Assembly (NCBI GenBank): GCA_022564295.1
Contig: JADFLR010000015.1
Location: 1-64,000, forward strand
Direction of reading: 5' to 3'
Length of the DNA: 64,000 nt
Source of the DNA: Bacteroidota bacterium
GTDB lineage: Bacteria; Bacteroidota; Ignavibacteria; Ignavibacteriales; Ignavibacteriaceae
In this document: in pieces, positions 50,393 to 59,105 of the stretch
Layout of the letters: the number at the start of each line of letters is the position of its first letter
Position numbering within the stretch: position 1 is the stretch's first letter
Made by a program: the position numbers and the translations under genes
Notes under the pieces: generated by a model
The model's input: the letters and a program-made list of their open reading frames with translations, nothing else
What the model was told of the DNA's origin: nothing
Database searches by the model: none

Positions 50393-50809
50393 AACGAGTC
50401 CCGAGACGTCGTATGGACGTCAACTTAAGGAACATTTCCTTATAACTGACTTATAAAAAGTGTAACTATTGTTGAATTGCCACGCCATTTAGATCTTGTG
50501 TGAAAAATAACAAACTCACCCTAAATCCCTCTCTTACTAAGAGAGGGACTTTTAAAAAGATGAGAAAGCTACTTGTTTTAGCCCCTTCTCTTTTTAAGAG
50601 AAGGGGTTGGGGATGAGTTCTTAAATTTGACACATAATTTTCACACAGCCTCTTTATGACGTGGACTTAATTAACGAACCAATTCTTGGCTTTAGCCAAA
50701 AATGTAGGATTAGAAGTGGCTAAAGCCTTTATTTAAGTTGGATTACAAGGTCCCCGACTTAAAAGTCGGGGCAATTAAGTTGACACATATACAACACATC
50801 GGGACAAAA
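50393..50809. repeat. Cluster of palindromic repeats between floA operon and helicase gene
   Basis: At least four perfect hairpins occur here: CCCTCTCTTA-C-TAAGAGAGGG (near 50529), CCCCTTCTCTT-TTT-AAGAGAAGGGG (near 50583), GGCTTTAGCCA with TGGCTAAAGCC (50690-50728), and CCCCGACTT-AA-AAGTCGGGG (50752-50771). Two GACGTC sites sit near 50405. Similar short palindromes occur near 17660 and 21676. They look like dispersed REP-type elements. No gene seen. Confidence 0.6.
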
Positions 50810-52831
50810 ATGAGCAATTACAAACAGATGAACCAAAAAAAGTATAAGCTTAAAAGAATATACTCGCAAAATATTGCAAAGCAAGTTGATGAATCGAAGT
50901 TTGTAATTAATTATCAGCAGGAACTTAATCCTTCGCAGTACGAAGCGGTTGCAGCAACGGAAGGTGCTTATTTAATAATTGCTGGTGCGGGAACAGGTAA
51001 AACGAGAACGCTCGTCTATCGTGTTGCAAGGCTCATCGAATCCGGTTACGATCCAAATTCAATTCTTCTTTTAACTTTTACGCGTAAAGCCGCCAATGAA
51101 ATGATGCGGAGAGCGTCTCTGCTGCTTGATGACAGGTGTTCAAAAATAAGAGGTGGAACATTTCATTCGTTTGCGAATATTACTTTACGTAAATATGCAA
51201 AAGCAATTGGTTTAAATTCTTCCTTTTCAATCCTCGACCAAGGAGACAGTGCTGATATTATAAATCTTATAAGATCGCAGAACGGATTTATTGATAACAA
51301 AAAAAGGTTCCCTAAGAAAGATACGCTTAACAAAATTTTTAGCTTTAGTGTTAACACGGGAAAAAGAATAGAAGAAATAATTGAAGAAGATTATCCTCAC
51401 TTCATTCCGTTATTAGATAAAATTCTGGATATCCAAAAAGTTTATGTCCAGTATAAACGAAAAAATGATCTGCTTGATTATGATGACCTTCTTGTTTATC
51501 TGCGCGATTTTCTCTTCAGTGGTTCTGCTGCAGTTAATGCTCTGCTAGCCACAATAAAATTTATTTTGGTAGATGAATACCAGGATACAAATCACATTCA
51601 GGCAAAAATTGTAAAAGGATTAGCACAGTTCAGCGGAAACGTAATGGTTGTAGGCGATGATGCTCAATCCATTTATTCTTTCAGAGGTGCAAGCTTCAGG
51701 AATATAATGGATTTCCCGAAGCTGTTTGATAATGTTCAAGTAATAAAAATTGAGGAAAATTACCGAAGCGTTCAAACCATACTTGATTTTGCAAATCACA
51801 TTTATGACGGTGCAATTGAAAAATATACAAAAGTGCTTTACACCAGGAAGAAAGGCGGAGCGCTTCCTTACATAGTTGCAACTGCTAACGCTAATATGCA
51901 ATCCAAATTTATTGTTGAAAAAATTTTAGAATTAAGAGAAGAAGGAATAATATTAAATGATATTGCTGTTCTTTTCCGCTCATCTTTCTTTTCATTCGAT
52001 CTGGAAATTGAATTGGCAAAAGCAAACATTCCTTTTCAAAAATTTGGTGGGATGAAGTTCATTGAAACTGCTCATATAAAAGATGTTCTTGGATTTCTTC
52101 GTATCGCTTCTAATCCAAAAGATATAATTAGCTGGTATAGAGTTTTACTCTTGCACGAAGGAATAGGTCCGAAATCTGCACAAAGAGTTTTGGATGAACT
52201 TGCAACTGCACGAATAACAATTGAATCAACTCCGAGAAAGGGTGATAAAAGCTTCATTCACACAAAAAATCTAGTTGATCTGTTTATTCTTCTGTACAAA
52301 ATACACACAATTAAAATGCCCCCGACAGAAAAAGTGCAAATGGTTTACGATTATTACTATCCACTGTTCAAAGAAAAATACGATGATTTTAACAAACGAA
52401 AAAAAGACCTTGAAATATTCCTTAACATAAGTGAGAACTACCGTTCGCTGGATTCACTTCTTGCAGATATGGCAATTGAACCTATGATTGACAGTATGAT
52501 TGATATTGATGCAACTGATAAAGAAGATGAATATTTAACGCTATCTACGATACACTCCGCAAAAGGATTGGAATGGCATTCGGTTTTTATTATCCATGTA
52601 ATCGATGGCTACTTCCCTTCTGCCAGGTCTGCGGAAAAAATTGAAACTCTGGAAGAAGAGAGACGCCTAATGTATGTTGCATCAACAAGGGCAAAACAAA
52701 ATTTGTTTGTAACCTATCCTATGAATATGTATGACCGGGAAGCAGGAACTACTTTATCAAAACCTTCGAGATTCATCTCAGACATTTCCTCTGATAAAGC
52801 AGAGGGCTGGCTTGTGGAGGATGATTTTTAA
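50810..52831 (+). CDS. UvrD/PcrA-type ATP-dependent DNA helicase
   Basis: 673 residues from ATG 50810. Superfamily 1 motifs in order: Q-motif LNPSQYEAVAA, Walker A AGAGTGKT, Ia LTFTRKAANEM, II DEYQDTNHIQ, III GDDAQSIYSFRGA, IV, V STIHSAKGLEWHSVFI and VI EERRLMYVASTRAKQ. It should unwind DNA 3' to 5' in repair. An earlier in-frame start at 50738 would run through the CCCCGACTT hairpin repeat and is unlikely. Whether it is UvrD, PcrA or Rep cannot be decided. Confidence 0.92.
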   Translation: MSNYKQMNQKKYKLKRIYSQNIAKQVDESKFVINYQQELNPSQYEAVAATEGAYLIIAGAGTGKTRTLVYRVARLIESGYDPNSILLLTFTRKAANEMMRRASLLLDDRCSKIRGGTFHSFANITLRKYAKAIGLNSSFSILDQGDSADIINLIRSQNGFIDNKKRFPKKDTLNKIFSFSVNTGKRIEEIIEEDYPHFIPLLDKILDIQKVYVQYKRKNDLLDYDDLLVYLRDFLFSGSAAVNALLATIKFILVDEYQDTNHIQAKIVKGLAQFSGNVMVVGDDAQSIYSFRGASFRNIMDFPKLFDNVQVIKIEENYRSVQTILDFANHIYDGAIEKYTKVLYTRKKGGALPYIVATANANMQSKFIVEKILELREEGIILNDIAVLFRSSFFSFDLEIELAKANIPFQKFGGMKFIETAHIKDVLGFLRIASNPKDIISWYRVLLLHEGIGPKSAQRVLDELATARITIESTPRKGDKSFIHTKNLVDLFILLYKIHTIKMPPTEKVQMVYDYYYPLFKEKYDDFNKRKKDLEIFLNISENYRSLDSLLADMAIEPMIDSMIDIDATDKEDEYLTLSTIHSAKGLEWHSVFIIHVIDGYFPSARSAEKIETLEEERRLMYVASTRAKQNLFVTYPMNMYDREAGTTLSKPSRFISDISSDKAEGWLVEDDF

Positions 52832-52835
52832 CAAA

Positions 52836-52917
52836 GTGCCAGTCACTTCCAAAGTGACTGGCACACTATTACCTGCCCTTTTAGAACTGCCATATTTTTA
52901 AAATATGGCAGTTCTAA
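52836..52917. repeat. Two perfect hairpins, REP-like, downstream of the first giant gene
   Basis: GTGCCAGTCACTT-CCA-AAGTGACTGGCAC at 52836-52864 and a 17-base stem TTAGAACTGCCATATTT with AAATATGGCAGTTCTAA around TTA at 52881-52917. A degenerate copy of the first and an exact core of the second recur at 58895-58993 after the second giant gene. No T run follows, so they are not ordinary terminators. Confidence 0.75.
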
Positions 52918-53020
52918 TTCATAAATAAACCCGAATCCGGCAGTGATATTACTTACCATTTTACCGCAACACACAATCATTGATTTGATAGTGCCGGTAA
53001 CTGTATCATAGGCAGCAATT

Positions 53021-53893
53021 TCACTCCTTCTCTTTCTCCTTCTCCAGCGGCGGCAATTGTATCGTTGTTACGTAAAACGTTATCTCACAAGGAGGACACT
53101 CTTTATTTCCACAGATAGGTTGAATAATCAAAGTATAGTCTCCATACTTCGAAGCCCTAAAATTAACATTGATGTTCTTTCCACTTCCCCCCTTTATCAG
53201 AGCACCTAACGGATCGGTTAATTCCCATGTATATTCAGCTAAACAGTTTGCATCTCCTGTGCAAGTAAAGTCTCCGGTAAAATTGATAATACTGATCCTT
53301 TGGCCTTGAGTAAACAGCCTTACTGTTTCACCGCAAATTGCCGAACCAGGAAATATAGGTTTTCGAGGGCCGCCGATTATGTAATCAACTCGGAGAGGAT
53401 GCGTCCATTCGCCGCATTCGCAAATACCAGGTCTTACTGGCTTGCACTTGCCCAAACTGTCAGCATACCATATATCAAACACCTCATCTGGTGTAAGCAC
53501 AAGATTGAAGAGTTCGATTTCGTCAATACGGCCGTTGAAGAACCACCAGAAAAGGTCGTGCACTCCAGTGCGAGTCGCCCCGATTCGCAACTGTTCAGGA
53601 TTTGTGAGGCTACCTTGGCGGTCTGTGGGATCCAAGTCAGGACCGTGAGGTGCGCCATTGACGTAGAAACGCAGTCCTGTCGGGTCATCCCGGTCTACCG
53701 AGACCGCCACGTGAAGCCACCGACCGGTGGGCATGATAGGTCCAACAGGTGAGTGGTACCATGTGAAGGAGGGGAGGCCCACACCATTGGCCAGGACTAG
53801 GGCAAGATTCCCATCGTGGATGAAGAAGTAGTAGCCGACTTTTCCGTTCCACTTGGCCACGATGGGTGCATCGTGGCGGTCGAGATCATCCCA
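53021..53893 (-). CDS. C-terminal part of giant Cys-rich secreted protein A, after an in-frame TGA
   Basis: This frame is continuous with the gene at 53894-58609; only the TGA at 53894-53896 separates them. It completes a LamG/concanavalin A-like lectin domain (WFFNGRIDEIELFNLVL, RFYVNGAPHG, WLHVAVSVD), then ends in one Cys-rich module (CECGEWTHPLRVDY to CPPCEITFYV). A reading from GTG at 53858-53860 would give 279 residues without a signal peptide. The LamG part is visibly richer in G+C than the flanks. Either a recent nonsense mutation, a sequencing error, or a natural break. Confidence 0.7.
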   Translation of the reverse strand, partial: WDDLDRHDAPIVAKWNGKVGYYFFIHDGNLALVLANGVGLPSFTWYHSPVGPIMPTGRWLHVAVSVDRDDPTGLRFYVNGAPHGPDLDPTDRQGSLTNPEQLRIGATRTGVHDLFWWFFNGRIDEIELFNLVLTPDEVFDIWYADSLGKCKPVRPGICECGEWTHPLRVDYIIGGPRKPIFPGSAICGETVRLFTQGQRISIINFTGDFTCTGDANCLAEYTWELTDPLGALIKGGSGKNINVNFRASKYGDYTLIIQPICGNKECPPCEITFYVTTIQLPPLEKEKEKE

Positions 53894-56800
53894 TCATATC
53901 CAGGCGTCGATAGAGAAGTCCCCAACTCCGAAGTCTAACTCCGGATGGTCTGCAACTTCCACGTAATCAGTCGTGCCACCAAAGCTTAATCCTCCAGCCA
54001 CCTTGCCTGGTACAGGCATAGGATTGTCAACATGTTTGCCCACATTGTTGAACCCAGCAATATCATTAGCAGTTGTACCGGATTCATCCAACGACCACCA
54101 GGCAACCATATCCAACGGCGGAGGCAAACAGTCTGTTACCTCTGCTATTTCAAAAATTATCACGCAATTATCACACAATGTACTGCCGCAAAAAACCGTT
54201 ATTTGTACCTTATATTCGCCGGGAATTAAAGGGATAAAATCAATCGAAAGAACGCTGCCAGCATCTGTGTTACCGTTCGGATCGGTTATTAACCATTCGT
54301 ATGTAGGTGGGCAGTCTTCAGTTACACAATTATATTCTCCGGTAATATTGATTGTAGTGCCGACAGTAATATCACTTACTGTTTCACCGCAAGTTAAAGC
54401 TGTAGTATCAGTAGTGCCGTCAAGTGTGTAAACGACTTGGAGAGAATCCGTCCATTCACCGCATTCACAAGTATCTGCTACCTCAACTACCTCAACAATA
54501 CATACTTTATCAATATGCCCACCAGAGAGTGAATCATCTAATTCAAATTCATTTGTCACACTGATCGTTATAAAATTATAATCAGCATCTGCTGTCCAAG
54601 GCGGTAAAGTTACAGTAGTCCAGTTATCCGCATCAGTTATTTTCCCTGTTACACCTATTACTGCACAGCCTCCTGGGCAACTCTCATTACCTAACGGACC
54701 CATAGATGCGCGGACTTCAAATTGTACATAGTCTAGTCTCTGTCTGTTTCTTCTTACACATAGAGTTACTTCATACGTATTACCCTTTACAATAGGAATA
54801 GCAAGTTTTTGCCGGATTGCTTCACCTGTCGCTTTATTTCCCCACATAGATATCCAACCATTATCACAACACCCACCTTTGAGGCGTAACTGTGGAGTAC
54901 GATAAGCTGCGTGCCAACGACCAACTTGGCCATTATAATCCATTGATCCATCACCACTCACAACATTCCCATCAATAAAACTCCAATTATCAATAATATT
55001 ATTCTCACACAAGATATCACATGGAGAGATCTCATAACAAATCAGAGTATCACAGGTTACACAATTTTCATCAGTAAACTCATACCGGATGCAAAATTCT
55101 ATAGTTTGCTCGCAACAAGATATTGGGGATGGAGGTGGAAATTTAAGCAGAATTTCCGGTGAAAATCCTCCTGTTAGATCAACCGAACCATCATCTTCCA
55201 AATCTTGCCATATTACCTCACGGCTCCAATTAATATTTAAGTTTGTAGGACCTGTAAGAACAGGAGTTAGTGTTGTGCCGCCTTCGGTAAATACCTGTTC
55301 GGTATCAACAGAAAGATTACCATATTGTTCACTATTCTCCGCACAAACTTCACATTCCGGATTATTGTAAGAAATGTTTACGTATTCAAGGGTTGCTGAA
55401 AATTTTGTGATATTGTTTGGTCCAACAATCAATTCAGGTATTATTTGATATATCCCATCACCAAGATCGCTGATCTCGTCCTGAGTCACATTTATATCAA
55501 ATTCATCACAGCATTCACCACCGGGGGAAATACATTCCACAAAGAATTCAATAACGATAGAATCACAAAGTTCACCGCACCAGCCAAACAAAGTAAGAGT
55601 GTAGATGCCGCTTTGTACCGGAATAAACGAAAAGGGAACGTTATCAACTGTTAGGTCTCCTAATGGATCTACCAAATTATAGGTAACAGGTTCGTTGCAA
55701 TCTTGCGGTTGACAATTATAAGTAGAATTGATGGTATAGGTCTGGTTGCAGTCGAGTGTATCCTGTGTATCAGGGTTCATCAACAGTATTGGTGAATTTA
55801 GTTGAGTGATATTCCGGATAGTATTTTCTCCCCATCTGCTTTCTATACAGTCGCAGGTATCTCCTAATAGTGAATCGATCGGGCCAACGCGGAATATGTA
55901 ATACTCCCTCGATTCATCGGCGGGAAATCTTGGGTGGTACATTCCTGTCTCAAATGGTATCGTAATGTTGTCTGGTGGATCGGGTTTAGGATTATACCAC
56001 ATCCACTGAGCTGCGGGGGTAATACCGTCAACGACCGGGAAGGGAGTTCCAGGAATTCCAGGAAAGTTGTCGGGACCGAAAACCAACACTCCAACACGAT
56101 TATCAGGATCATGGGTAGTGTTTACCCATCCTCTACTTGTAGTAGAGGGGTTTCCGCCATTTGAATTTGCTATATCAATTTGATTATTAATAGCGTTAAC
56201 AGGTAAGGGACCATCAAGGAGTGGAGCATTGGAGTTACCTCTCGGTTCCCAGCCATTTGAGGATGACGGCTCCTGATCACTTGTCGTCGGGTATAAATTT
56301 TCGCCCGTAGCATATACTTCCCAATTAACATCAGGATCGGGAAGTGTAGGACTAGTCAGTACTGTTGTATTTCCATCAGTGAACTCCGCAATTACGCCTT
56401 GCCATGCACTTTCATCACTCCATGCGGCTATATAAATATATCCGCCTGTAAAATTTGCAGGTATAGTATAAGTCTCTGTCCCGCTATTTGCGTTTAAAAT
56501 TTCACCAGGGGATAGATTACAAACACCCGGATATTTATAATCGTTAATTCCATTAATGTCTCCAAAGCCATATACGTAAGCGTTATCCGACGTTATAGTA
56601 ACGGTTACATGTGATGAAGGTGGAGGAATTAAAAATCCTACATCACCAGCATCGGTTTCCGGTAGTATTCCATCCGGTGAGTCTGAATCAAATTGTCCGC
56701 TCCATCCACCATTGTAAGCGAGGAGTGATGTCGAGCGTAATCTCGCGCCACCTGATAGATCTGTGCTATTTCCTGTGGGCACGATTACGCTATAGGTGGG

Positions 56801-58609
56801 ATAATCAGTAGTCTTTCCTAAATTTAATCCAAATTCATCTAGTGCCGACCCTGTCAACTCGCCGAACCATGAATTATCCGTATCGGTCGTACCCATTGCC
56901 AGCAAAACGTTGCGTATTCCTAAGTTATTTTCGTACAAGTCGCGCAATGTGTTGGATACAATAGTGACATTGTCGCTTGTACGCTCAATTGTAATGCATA
57001 CAAGCGTATCGCATGTTACACACAAACTATCGGTAAAGGAAAAACGAATGCACAACTCTATTGTGTCCGGACAGCACCAAAGAGTTGAAGCAGGTCGGAG
57101 TCCTAATTGCATATTCAATTCTGCACCACCTGATAAGTCACTTCCGTCCGCCGACGTAGACAACCACGTAACCTCGCGGCTGCATTGGCCTAGTTCCGGT
57201 AGCGTTGTAAACACCGGTGCGTCAAAACCAGGTAGATTATTTGCCACACAGAAGTTGCCCCATTGCTCGCTCTCCTTAACGCAGGTTTTGCAATCTGGAT
57301 TGCCGGGAGTGACAGAGAAGTATACCAGCTCAGCAGTAACTTTTATGATCGGATTTGGACCGGCAGTAATGTTAGTTGTTAAAAAACCGGTTGAGTCATA
57401 AGAAAAGAGATCCACTTCCCGTGTGAAGCCACCGCAGCAGGTGCAAGCTGGAAGTTCATTTACATATTCTGTGGTCTTGGAATCGTGGTCATCGGGGTTA
57501 CCCTGATCCCGCATTGAAACGCGGAACTTGAGTGGGGGGAGGATAGCGTCGGTGTAACAAACGGTTCCCGTTATCGTCATTTGATCGCCGTATAGGAGGT
57601 CGACTGGAAGTAATGGGAAAACGTTGGTAACCGTACCGGGGGGATCCACTCCCAGCAGGTAAACCTCTCCAACACTTCCTATCCCATTGGGAGGATCGGG
57701 AGCCATATTGTTGCTAACCCAAACTATGAAGTCATAACAAATGCCAACGCTATCACTGCACGTTACCTTAACCGAATCGATCGTGGGAGTATACTCTACA
57801 CCAACAGAAAACAGCCACACCTCACTTTCACCTATTTGATCTCCTGAGGGATTGTACGCTATAACTTGCCATGCGTACTTTCCTTTTGAAAATTCTATGG
57901 CAGAGACAGGAATCTGGAACACTGTAGTATTTATATTACCTTGTTCAAACACGATAAGATTATTTCGCATTGCAATGTATGGATCTTCACGATCGTTTAT
58001 CTGAACTATCTCTATTTTATAATTGACACCAGTGCCAGGTGTTCCAGCAAGCATCCAGGTAAACACCGTTGTTTTATTCACTGAAGTCGCTCCTTCAAGC
58101 GGTGAAATGAGTTCTAGTGCCGACACAAGCTCAATACTTTGCTCTTTACAATCAGAAGCAATTTCTTCATTGTTAGTAACCAGCCGGACGTAAACGCAAT
58201 ACGTATAATACCCATCAGGAAACACGCCTGTTCTCAATATGCCATCTTTATACCTCGGATCTGGATTTATATAATCAATCTGCGGAACTAACCACCCGTA
58301 GTCTGCACCAGTTAATTTTCTTACTCCGGGGGTTAATTCAAATGCAGTGGAAGTTCCGTTTGCTATCGGACCATCTTCTCTTTCCTCTAGTGTAGCATAT
58401 AAATAAACCAATAGTGTTTCCTGTGTTGTATTATTTATATTTAAACTCCAGAGATTTTGCATATAAAGTTGATTATATGCAGCAGGATCAAGATTAACCT
58501 GAACCTGCTGAGCAAATATTTGATTTATGAGTAGAGTTTGAATTACTAAAACACAAAAAACCAGGAAGGGTTTGTACCACTTGATCTTATGTAAAAATAT
58601 TGTTTGCAT
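53894..58609 (-). CDS. Giant Cys-rich modular secreted protein A (N-terminal 1571 residues)
   Basis: Signal peptide to about residue 33 (LINQIFAQ). An N-terminal domain (about 35-165, NLDPAAYNQLYMQN to YYTYCVYVRL) resembles the TANFOR-type surface domain, followed by an Fn3-like domain (about 170-270). A Cys-rich module with CVTCDTLVC follows, then a Gly/Pro/Asn-rich region, a Cys-rich beta module (CDCIESRWGENTI), a second CVTCDTL module, a CBM-like segment (NNIIDNWSFIDG), another Cys-rich beta module (CECGEWTDSLQV) and the start of a LamG domain. Probably surface-exposed or secreted; no sorting domain is seen. Ends at an in-frame TGA, see the entry for 53021-53893. Paralogue of the gene at 59106. 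Confidence 0.82.
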   Translation of the reverse strand: MQTIFLHKIKWYKPFLVFCVLVIQTLLINQIFAQQVQVNLDPAAYNQLYMQNLWSLNINNTTQETLLVYLYATLEEREDGPIANGTSTAFELTPGVRKLTGADYGWLVPQIDYINPDPRYKDGILRTGVFPDGYYTYCVYVRLVTNNEEIASDCKEQSIELVSALELISPLEGATSVNKTTVFTWMLAGTPGTGVNYKIEIVQINDREDPYIAMRNNLIVFEQGNINTTVFQIPVSAIEFSKGKYAWQVIAYNPSGDQIGESEVWLFSVGVEYTPTIDSVKVTCSDSVGICYDFIVWVSNNMAPDPPNGIGSVGEVYLLGVDPPGTVTNVFPLLPVDLLYGDQMTITGTVCYTDAILPPLKFRVSMRDQGNPDDHDSKTTEYVNELPACTCCGGFTREVDLFSYDSTGFLTTNITAGPNPIIKVTAELVYFSVTPGNPDCKTCVKESEQWGNFCVANNLPGFDAPVFTTLPELGQCSREVTWLSTSADGSDLSGGAELNMQLGLRPASTLWCCPDTIELCIRFSFTDSLCVTCDTLVCITIERTSDNVTIVSNTLRDLYENNLGIRNVLLAMGTTDTDNSWFGELTGSALDEFGLNLGKTTDYPTYSVIVPTGNSTDLSGGARLRSTSLLAYNGGWSGQFDSDSPDGILPETDAGDVGFLIPPPSSHVTVTITSDNAYVYGFGDINGINDYKYPGVCNLSPGEILNANSGTETYTIPANFTGGYIYIAAWSDESAWQGVIAEFTDGNTTVLTSPTLPDPDVNWEVYATGENLYPTTSDQEPSSSNGWEPRGNSNAPLLDGPLPVNAINNQIDIANSNGGNPSTTSRGWVNTTHDPDNRVGVLVFGPDNFPGIPGTPFPVVDGITPAAQWMWYNPKPDPPDNITIPFETGMYHPRFPADESREYYIFRVGPIDSLLGDTCDCIESRWGENTIRNITQLNSPILLMNPDTQDTLDCNQTYTINSTYNCQPQDCNEPVTYNLVDPLGDLTVDNVPFSFIPVQSGIYTLTLFGWCGELCDSIVIEFFVECISPGGECCDEFDINVTQDEISDLGDGIYQIIPELIVGPNNITKFSATLEYVNISYNNPECEVCAENSEQYGNLSVDTEQVFTEGGTTLTPVLTGPTNLNINWSREVIWQDLEDDGSVDLTGGFSPEILLKFPPPSPISCCEQTIEFCIRYEFTDENCVTCDTLICYEISPCDILCENNIIDNWSFIDGNVVSGDGSMDYNGQVGRWHAAYRTPQLRLKGGCCDNGWISMWGNKATGEAIRQKLAIPIVKGNTYEVTLCVRRNRQRLDYVQFEVRASMGPLGNESCPGGCAVIGVTGKITDADNWTTVTLPPWTADADYNFITISVTNEFELDDSLSGGHIDKVCIVEVVEVADTCECGEWTDSLQVVYTLDGTTDTTALTCGETVSDITVGTTINITGEYNCVTEDCPPTYEWLITDPNGNTDAGSVLSIDFIPLIPGEYKVQITVFCGSTLCDNCVIIFEIAEVTDCLPPPLDMVAWWSLDESGTTANDIAGFNNVGKHVDNPMPVPGKVAGGLSFGGTTDYVEVADHPELDFGVGDFSIDAWI

Positions 58610-59105
58610 TGTGAATCAACTCCTATATTATTTTTAAGTACTTTCTAATGGAGACTTCTGAGGAATAACATTTTGACAATTCTGTCATTTTGAACCTGCC
58701 CGTCCGGCAGGCGGGTTTATTTCAAAATCTCACAAAAGATGCTGAAATGAATTCAGCATGACTAAGATGATTGAATTTAATCTTAAAACCTTCTACATCT
58801 CTTCTTATTCCCGGAGCACCAAGTGATACATAGCCCGGTCCCGCCAAATGCGGGCAAAGGCTTTCCTCTTTCGAGGAGAAATTATTTAATCCGTACCAGG
58901 TGCTAGTCACTTTGGAAGTGACTGGGACTTGGTGAATGGCACATTATATACTGCCCTTTTAGAACTGCCATATTTTTAAAATATGGCAGTTCTTATACTT
59001 AAAAAAACTCCGAATGCGCCAGTGATATCACTTACCATTACATCACAGTCCACAATCATTTATTTGATAGTGCCGGTAACGGTATCATAGGCAACATTTT
59101 CAATC
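58610..59105. repeat. Repeat-rich region between the two giant paralogues
   Basis: It holds the upstream region of giant gene A, a unit related to the dispersed repeat (GTCATTTTGAA near 58684 with TTCAGCATGAC near 58751) containing the GC palindrome CCTGCCCGTCCGGCAGGCGGG, and duplicates of the two hairpins after gene A (58895-58933 and 58961-58993). From about 58935 to 59100 it aligns with 52860-53020. No gene seen. Confidence 0.65.

Noticed and set aside
50738-50809. Longer start for the UvrD-type helicase
   Set aside because: It would translate through the CCCCGACTT hairpin repeat; ATG 50810 fits the family start.
52836-52917. Hairpins read as rho-independent terminators
   Set aside because: Neither is followed by a T run on either strand.
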